Positions 6,677 through 10,742 of a stretch of 10,742 nucleotides of DNA are shown here, piece after piece. Source of the stretch: JBGTKH01 sp041744735 (GTDB lineage Bacteria; Planctomycetota; Planctomycetia; Pirellulales; Pirellulaceae); NCBI GenBank assembly GCA_041744735.1, contig JBGTKH010000027.1, positions 1-10,742 on the forward strand. Reading direction: 5' to 3'. A program made the position numbers and the translations under genes. The notes beneath the pieces were generated by a model that saw only the letters and a list, made by a program, of their open reading frames with translations, was not told the origin of the DNA and ran no database searches. Numbering within the stretch: the first letter of the stretch is position 1; each line of letters begins with the position of its first letter.

Positions 6677-7489
6677 TCAGCGCGCGGTGATCTCATCCGT
6701 CCACACCTTGAAGCTTTCCAACGTTGAGGGCCCGAAGCTGGTCGTGAGCGCGACGTCCGCCGCATCTCTGCCTCGGGCGATCAGGACGCGCCCAATGCGG
6801 GGCGTATTGTTTCGAGCGTCGAACGTGTACCAGTCGTCGCCGAGATAGGCCTCGAACCAAGCCGCAAAGTCCATGGCTGAATGATTCGGAGGAACGCCGA
6901 TGTCGCCGAGATAGCCCGTGCAGTAGCGGGCCGGGATATTCATACATCGGCAGAACGTGACAGCGAGATGGGCAAAGTCGCGACACACGCCTTGGCGGTC
7001 CTGAAAAACTTGAAACGCAGACTTCGTCGGGCTCGAAAGGCCGTAGCCGAACTGAATGTGCTGATGCACGAAATCGCAGATCGCCTGAACGCGATTCCAG
7101 CCTGTCGGTGCCGCACCAAACAATTGCCAAGCAGTCTCCGACAACAGGTCGGTCTCACAATACCTGCTACCGAGCAGGAACAGCAACGCTTCCTGCGGGA
7201 GCGACTCGATGGGCCGTTGCTCGAGCCAAGGCAGTATCGGATCGGGATTGCCGGTATCGGACACGACACCGTTGCCGCTCAACCGCATCTGCCCCGCGGG
7301 TGCCACGATGCGGCTGCACCAGTTGCCGTACAAGTCTCGATAGGCGGTTACTCGAACGGACGGAGTGAGCAACAAGTGATCGGCCTGGATGATGTCCGAG
7401 GCGCGGCTGTAGTGAATGCTCAACGTGACGACCATCGGTGTCGGTTGAGGACACTGATAGACCAACTCGTAACCGACCTGAATCTTCAT
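6677..7489 (-). CDS. Transglutaminase-like cysteine peptidase family protein
   Basis: A 270-residue protein with a beta-rich N-terminal domain (about 1-75, starting MKIQVGYELVYQCPQPTPM) and a transglutaminase-like core (about 100-250). The nucleophile Cys is C169 in QGVCRDFAHLA. The region that normally carries the catalytic His reads MDFAAWFEAYLG, with Ala209 where HAW is usual, followed by D224 in WYTFDARNNTPRIGR. The same substitution (Ser or Ala) is, as I recall, common in this subfamily. It is the first gene of a two-gene unit with Anbu. Such proteins are proposed to act with Anbu, ATP-grasp and alpha-E proteins in peptide tagging or turnover. The ATG at 7489 is chosen because family N-termini begin there; a GTG at 7540 would add 17 residues. 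No good ribosome-binding site is seen for either. Confidence 0.88.
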   Translation of the reverse strand: MKIQVGYELVYQCPQPTPMVVTLSIHYSRASDIIQADHLLLTPSVRVTAYRDLYGNWCSRIVAPAGQMRLSGNGVVSDTGNPDPILPWLEQRPIESLPQEALLFLLGSRYCETDLLSETAWQLFGAAPTGWNRVQAICDFVHQHIQFGYGLSSPTKSAFQVFQDRQGVCRDFAHLAVTFCRCMNIPARYCTGYLGDIGVPPNHSAMDFAAWFEAYLGDDWYTFDARNNTPRIGRVLIARGRDAADVALTTSFGPSTLESFKVWTDEITAR

Positions 7490-7637
7490 GGGTAGCGGCT
7501 CGCTTTCGACGTAGAAGGTTGTGCGACGCGATCCTAGCACGCTTCCTGTCTGGCAAGAAGGCTGGGGAATCGACCGAAGTGCAAGTCCTTCGCCCGATTG
7601 CTTTCCCTCGCCCGTCCCGTAGAATGACGATCATCGA

Positions 7638-7665
7638 GGAACCGCGAGTGACTTGCTTCGGTTCC
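7638..7665. other. Hairpin in the intergenic region before the stress gene
   Basis: GGAACCG (7638-7644) pairs with CGGTTCC (7659-7665) around a 14-base loop. It lies upstream of the structured stretch 7705-7787 and could be an operator, part of a leader RNA, or the edge of a divergent promoter region. Confidence 0.45.
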
Positions 7666-7704
7666 GATAGAATTTGAGTTGTTGGATGACTGGATAAAGA
7701 GCAG

Positions 7705-7787
7705 CCCGGCTAGTTCGGGAGGCTCGTTAACGAGTAAGCCGACGTGGTTGAAGACCTCAGGGTGTTCCGCCACGTCGGCTTTTTTTG
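7705..7787 (+). ncRNA. Candidate structured leader or small RNA ending in an intrinsic terminator
   Basis: Three hairpins follow each other on the plus strand: CCCG/CGGG (7705-7719), the perfect palindrome CTCGTTAACGAG (7723-7734), and an 11 bp stem at 7737-7780 followed by seven T. No protein gene ends here on the plus strand, so the terminator must stop something else: a short RNA begun near 7650-7690, or an attenuated leader of the stress gene at 7911. No promoter is convincing, and I recognise no known RNA family. Confidence 0.4.
7737..7787 (+). terminator. Rho-independent terminator-like hairpin
   Basis: AGCCGACGTGG (7737-7747) pairs perfectly with CCACGTCGGCT (7770-7780), directly followed by TTTTTTT (7781-7787). 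The loop is 22 bases, longer than usual. The remaining intergenic stretch to 7910 has another T-run (about 7870-7876) and no gene. Confidence 0.7.
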
Positions 7788-7910
7788 TTCTTGCAACGCA
7801 GGACCATCCGCACACGGTCGGCGTTTCCAGCAACCACAGCCGTTGCGATCGAGACCTACAGAGTGCGAGTTTTTTTCAGACCCACATGTTAACCAATAAG
7901 GAACCCAGAC

Positions 7911-8444
7911 ATGTCCAAGATGAATTCCGTAATCGCGATTTTTGAATCACATAACCAAGCCGAGGAAGCGGTTCGCGAACTTGAAAAAAGTGGTATCGAC
8001 ATGAAGAAGCTGTCGATCGTCGGCAAGGACTACCACACGGACGAGCATGTTGTCGGCTACTACAACGCGGGCGATCGCATGATGTACTGGGGGAAACAGG
8101 GAGCGTTCTGGGGCGGACTATGGGGATTGTTGTTTGGTTCGGCGTTCTTCTTCGTTCCCGGTGTCGGGCCGCTAGTCGTGGCGGGGCCGCTTGTGGCTTG
8201 GATTGTTGGCGCGCTCGAAAGCGCCGCCGTGGTGGGCGGGTTCAGTGCGATCGGCGCTGCACTGGCGAGCATCGGCATTCCAGAAAACAGTATCGTGCAA
8301 TACGAGACTAGTTTGAAGGCCGGCAAGTTCGTCCTGATCCTCCACGCAACGCCGGAGGAAGTGGAGCGTGCCAAGGACTGTCTGGATGAGTCGCAAGCGG
8401 TAGAGACGACCGTACATGCCGAGCCTGCCGAAGTGAGCGTGTAG
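7911..8444 (+). CDS. YflT-type general stress/glycine-rich membrane protein
   Basis: A 177-residue protein. Residues 5-40 (SVIAIFESHNQAEEAVRELE, then MKKLSIVGKDY) match the ferredoxin-like fold of general stress protein 17M/YflT and DUF1269-type proteins. A Gly-rich hydrophobic hairpin follows (about 64-122, with GGLWGLLFG and PGVGPLVVAGP), probably two membrane-inserted helices. The last part (about 124-160) repeats the alpha/beta pattern with KFVLILHATPEEVERAKD. The exact biochemical role of the family is not known; members are often induced by general stress. The ATG at 7911 has AAGGA 8 bases upstream. The gene lies downstream of a terminator-like structure that might attenuate it, and 121 bases before zwf on the same strand. 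Confidence 0.8.
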   Translation: MSKMNSVIAIFESHNQAEEAVRELEKSGIDMKKLSIVGKDYHTDEHVVGYYNAGDRMMYWGKQGAFWGGLWGLLFGSAFFFVPGVGPLVVAGPLVAWIVGALESAAVVGGFSAIGAALASIGIPENSIVQYETSLKAGKFVLILHATPEEVERAKDCLDESQAVETTVHAEPAEVSV

Positions 8445-8565
8445 CAGGACGTGGTTCCAGGCGATCGTGTTCGTCAGCGACGCCGATGAAAAAGTGCTGT
8501 CCGCTTTGCGTGACGCGTCGGTCGCTTCGTGGAAAAGGTCTCTGCCAAGAAAGGTGTGGCGTCGG

Positions 8566-9960
8566 ATGAAACCGTCCCATTCGGATGCGCTGGTGCTGTT
8601 CGGTGTGACGGGTGATCTCGCCCACAAGATGATCTTCCCGGCACTCTATGCGCTGGTGAAACGAGACGCGCTGAAGGTCCCGGTCATCGGCGTCGCCTTC
8701 CCGAAGTGGAGCCTGGCGGATCTGCACAATCGCGTGAAGGACAGCATCCAGCGGGCGGGCGGCATCGATAACCAACGCGCCTTCAAGCACCTGTTGTCTC
8801 AGCTCAGTTACGTGAGCGGGGACTATAACGACCGGGAGACGTTCACAAAGATTAAGGAGGCGCTGGGTGACGCTCGGCGTCCGGCGCACTACCTCGCCAT
8901 TCCGCCCGCACTGTTCTCGACCGTGATCAAAGGGCTGGGTGCCGCGGACTTGGCCGATCGTGCGCGCGTCATCGTCGAAAAGCCGTTCGGCCGCGACTTG
9001 GCCTCGGCGCGGGAGTTGAACCGGATTGCGAAGTCGGTGTTTCCGGAAGACTCGATCTTCCGCATCGACCACTTCCTCGGGAAGGAGTCGATCATGAATA
9101 TCCTCTATTTCCGCTTTGCCAATTCGTTCCTGGAGCCGATCTGGAACCGTAACTACGTGGCCAGCGTGCAAATCACCCTGGCCGAGAATTTCGGCGTGGA
9201 GAATCGCGGCGGGTTTTACGAAACGGCCGGCTGTCTGCGCGACGTGATCCAGAATCATCTCTTCCAGGTTGTCGCGCTACTGGCCATGGAGCCGCCTGCC
9301 TCGAGAAACTTTGGAGCCGTGCAAAGCGAGAAGGCCAAGGTCTTCCAGGCCATGCGCCCGCTGCAGCCGGACGACTTGGTGCGCGGCCAGTACACGGGCT
9401 ACTGGAAAGAGCCGAAGGTGGCGAAGAACTCCGACGTCGAGACCTTCTGCGCCCTGCGGCTATTCATCGACTCGTGGCGTTGGGAGGGAGTGCCCTGGTA
9501 TCTGCGTTCCGGCAAATGCCTGGCCGAAACGGCGCACGAGGTCTTGGTCGAATTGAAGCCGCCGCCGCAGGCGCTGTTCGCCGACTCAGCACCGGCAACA
9601 GGTCGGGCCAATTATCTGCGCTTCCGGCTCTCACCCAGTTCCGCCGTCGCCCTCGCCGCGCGCGTCAAGCGCAAAGGGAAGGAGTTCGTCGGCGATCAGG
9701 GAGAACTCTACCTGCTCGAGGAAGAACCGGGAGAGGAATCGCCCTACGAGCGGCTCTTGGGCGACGCCATGTCCGGCGACGGAGCGCTCTTCACACGGGA
9801 AGACGCGGTGGAGGCCGCCTGGGCAGTGGTCGAACCAGTCCTGAAGAACCACCACCGGGCTCGTCCTTACAATCGCGGCAGTTGGGGGCCGAAAGAGGCG
9901 AACGCCCTCATCGCACCAGACGGTTGCTGGAATAACCCCAAGGATGAGGAAGTGCAATGA
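8566..9960 (+). CDS. zwf: Glucose-6-phosphate 1-dehydrogenase
   Basis: Catalyses oxidation of glucose 6-phosphate to 6-phosphogluconolactone with NADP(+), the entry to the oxidative pentose phosphate pathway, in the cytoplasm. Counting from the ATG at 8566 (464 residues), the nucleotide-binding loop is LFGVTGDLAHK (11-21), EKPFGRD is at 138-144, the substrate-binding signature RIDHFLGKE at 166-174 (H169), and the catalytic His is H231 in LRDVIQNHLFQ. The block WRWEGVPWYLRSGKCL near the middle of the C-terminal domain is also typical. Length is slightly below the usual 480-510. The frame continues upstream to a GTG at 8467, but those 33 residues do not resemble the family. I chose the ATG where the Rossmann fold begins, with AAAGG about 11 bases upstream. 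The stop overlaps an ATG as ATGA. Confidence 0.93.
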   Translation: MKPSHSDALVLFGVTGDLAHKMIFPALYALVKRDALKVPVIGVAFPKWSLADLHNRVKDSIQRAGGIDNQRAFKHLLSQLSYVSGDYNDRETFTKIKEALGDARRPAHYLAIPPALFSTVIKGLGAADLADRARVIVEKPFGRDLASARELNRIAKSVFPEDSIFRIDHFLGKESIMNILYFRFANSFLEPIWNRNYVASVQITLAENFGVENRGGFYETAGCLRDVIQNHLFQVVALLAMEPPASRNFGAVQSEKAKVFQAMRPLQPDDLVRGQYTGYWKEPKVAKNSDVETFCALRLFIDSWRWEGVPWYLRSGKCLAETAHEVLVELKPPPQALFADSAPATGRANYLRFRLSPSSAVALAARVKRKGKEFVGDQGELYLLEEEPGEESPYERLLGDAMSGDGALFTREDAVEAAWAVVEPVLKNHHRARPYNRGSWGPKEANALIAPDGCWNNPKDEEVQ

Positions 9961-9966
9961 ATGTGA

Positions 9967-9980
9967 GCCCGCTTGCGGGC
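9967..9980 (+). other. Short hairpin just after zwf
   Basis: GCCCGC (9967-9972) pairs with GCGGGC (9975-9980) around a minimal TT turn. No T-run follows, so it is not a classical terminator; it may stabilise the zwf mRNA end. Confidence 0.4.
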
Positions 9981-9981
9981 A

Positions 9982-10077
9982 ATGTCCACTTGACTCCATG
10001 AAGAAAACGACGGGAAGATTCTCGTCGTGCAGGTTAGCGGGAAGGTCGGGATCGACACGAACGAGCACTGTATTTGA
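9982..10077 (+). pseudogene. Possible relic of a SpoIIAA-like protein
   Basis: In one frame from the ATG at 9982: Met-Ser-Thr, a TGA stop (9991-9993), then LHEENDGKILVVQVSGKV and a stop at 10075. The pattern NDGKILVVQVSGK is very like the first strands of SpoIIAA/STAS-like proteins of unknown function. The early stop and the loss of everything after the second strand mean no product is expected. The resemblance rests on about 18 residues, so it may be chance. It fills most of the 147 bases between zwf and the transporter gene. Confidence 0.3.
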
Positions 10078-10107
10078 AACTGCCATCCTCCGATACTGGG
10101 ACATCCG

Positions 10108-10742
10108 ATGGAAGCGATCCTCGCCGAGGCCGTCGGCCACAGTTCAACCTGGGTTATGTTGCTGTTCGCGGCCGTGATGTTGATCACCTACGTGGGAGTG
10201 GCTTACGAACGATTTCACAAGACCGTGGCCGCGTTGTGCGGCGCCGCGGTGTTGACCGTGCTGGCCTTGAGTCTGGGAGTGTTCGGGGAATACGGCGACA
10301 TCCACGAACATTTGGCAAAGGATCTGAATGTTTTTGGCGTGATTATCGGCACGGGCATTTTAGTCGGCGTCACCGGTAAGTCGGGGTTGTTTCATTTTCT
10401 CAGCATGCTGATCGTGCGCGCGACCGGCGGACGAGCGGGCCGGCTGTATCTGGCAATCTGCGCGCTGACGTTCGTGTTCGTCGCGTTGCTGACGATCGTT
10501 CCCGCGATGTTGATTCTCTGTTCGCTGGTGCTGGTGATTTGCCGGTCGTTGAATTACAGCCCCAAGCCGTTTCTGCTGTCGGTGGCAATCTGCGCCAACA
10601 GCGGAGCGATCGTCACGTTCGCCAGTGGCCTGCCGAACATCATGATTGGGACGGCCGCGGGGATTCCTTACGCTCATTTCTTGCTCGTCGCGGCGCCGTA
10701 CGCCGTGCTGAGCCTGGTGATCGCGATGGCCGGTCTGCGGTT
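10108..10742 (+). CDS. ArsB/NhaD-type ion transporter permease (3' partial)
   Basis: An open frame starting at ATG 10108 that runs off the right edge (211 codons visible). It encodes MEAILAEAVGHSSTW followed by closely packed hydrophobic segments: LLFAAVMLITYVGVAY, AALCGAAVLTVLALSLGVF, VFGVIIGTGILVGVTGKSG, ICALTFVFVALLTIVPAMLI, and a last one near the edge. The motif GILVGVTGKSGLFHFLS, and NSGAIVTFASGLPNIMIG with its re-entrant Gly/Pro/Asn pattern, are characteristic of the ArsB/NhaD and CitMHS ion transporter superfamily in the inner membrane. Whether it moves sodium, arsenite, citrate or a divalent ion cannot be told from this half. No clear ribosome-binding site precedes the ATG. Confidence 0.85.
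   Translation, partial: MEAILAEAVGHSSTWVMLLFAAVMLITYVGVAYERFHKTVAALCGAAVLTVLALSLGVFGEYGDIHEHLAKDLNVFGVIIGTGILVGVTGKSGLFHFLSMLIVRATGGRAGRLYLAICALTFVFVALLTIVPAMLILCSLVLVICRSLNYSPKPFLLSVAICANSGAIVTFASGLPNIMIGTAAGIPYAHFLLVAAPYAVLSLVIAMAGLR

Noticed and set aside
8308..9258. Minus-strand frame of 316 codons
   Set aside because: Antisense of zwf, rich in Arg/His with no family pattern.

Overview
The window looks like a moderately GC-rich bacterial chromosome, most probably a planctomycete of the Pirellulales type. This is an inference from gene content: an Anbu proteasome homologue with a transglutaminase, a RAYT relic together with a REP-like hairpin, a decayed MacB/FtsX-type permease, a sigma-54-like promoter, and an IS4/IS110 mix. 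No rRNA or tRNA was seen to confirm it.

Layout. (1) 3-1427 (+): the 3' part of a membrane protein with five predicted TM segments, an IPT/TIG-like region and a long Ala/Lys/Glu coiled coil; its frame is open to the left edge. (2) 1434-3030: a complete IS4-family element with an intact DDE transposase, 18-19 bp terminal inverted repeats and a 9 bp target duplication, inserted in the few bases between two stop codons. (3) 3034-3429 (-): the C-terminal part of a REP-associated tyrosine transposase (RAYT) that has lost its catalytic half, followed by about 320 bp without a recognisable gene. (4) 3749-5329 (-): an IS110-family DEDD transposase with a noncoding upstream end reaching about 5510. (5) 5511-5893 (-): the shattered end of an FtsX/MacB-type ABC permease, frameshifted and interrupted by an 86 bp REP-like hairpin plus a 19 bp tandem duplication. 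(6) 5894-7489 (-): a two-gene operon, transglutaminase-like protein then Anbu. (7) 7541-7910: an intergenic region with several hairpins, one of them terminator-like. (8) 7911-10742 (+): a YflT-type stress/membrane protein, glucose-6-phosphate dehydrogenase (zwf), a probable SpoIIAA-like relic, and the 5' part of an ArsB/NhaD-type ion transporter that runs off the right edge.

How the parts fit. The first half (about 1.4-5.9 kb) is a scar zone where two insertion sequences, a RAYT relic, a REP hairpin and a broken permease lie side by side. The second half is ordinary cellular function. The transglutaminase and Anbu genes belong to a known conserved neighbourhood proposed to make and degrade a peptide tag, but the usual ATP-grasp and alpha-E partners are not in this window. 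The stress protein, zwf (NADPH supply) and ion antiporter lie in one direction and fit a general stress theme, though a shared transcript is only inferred.
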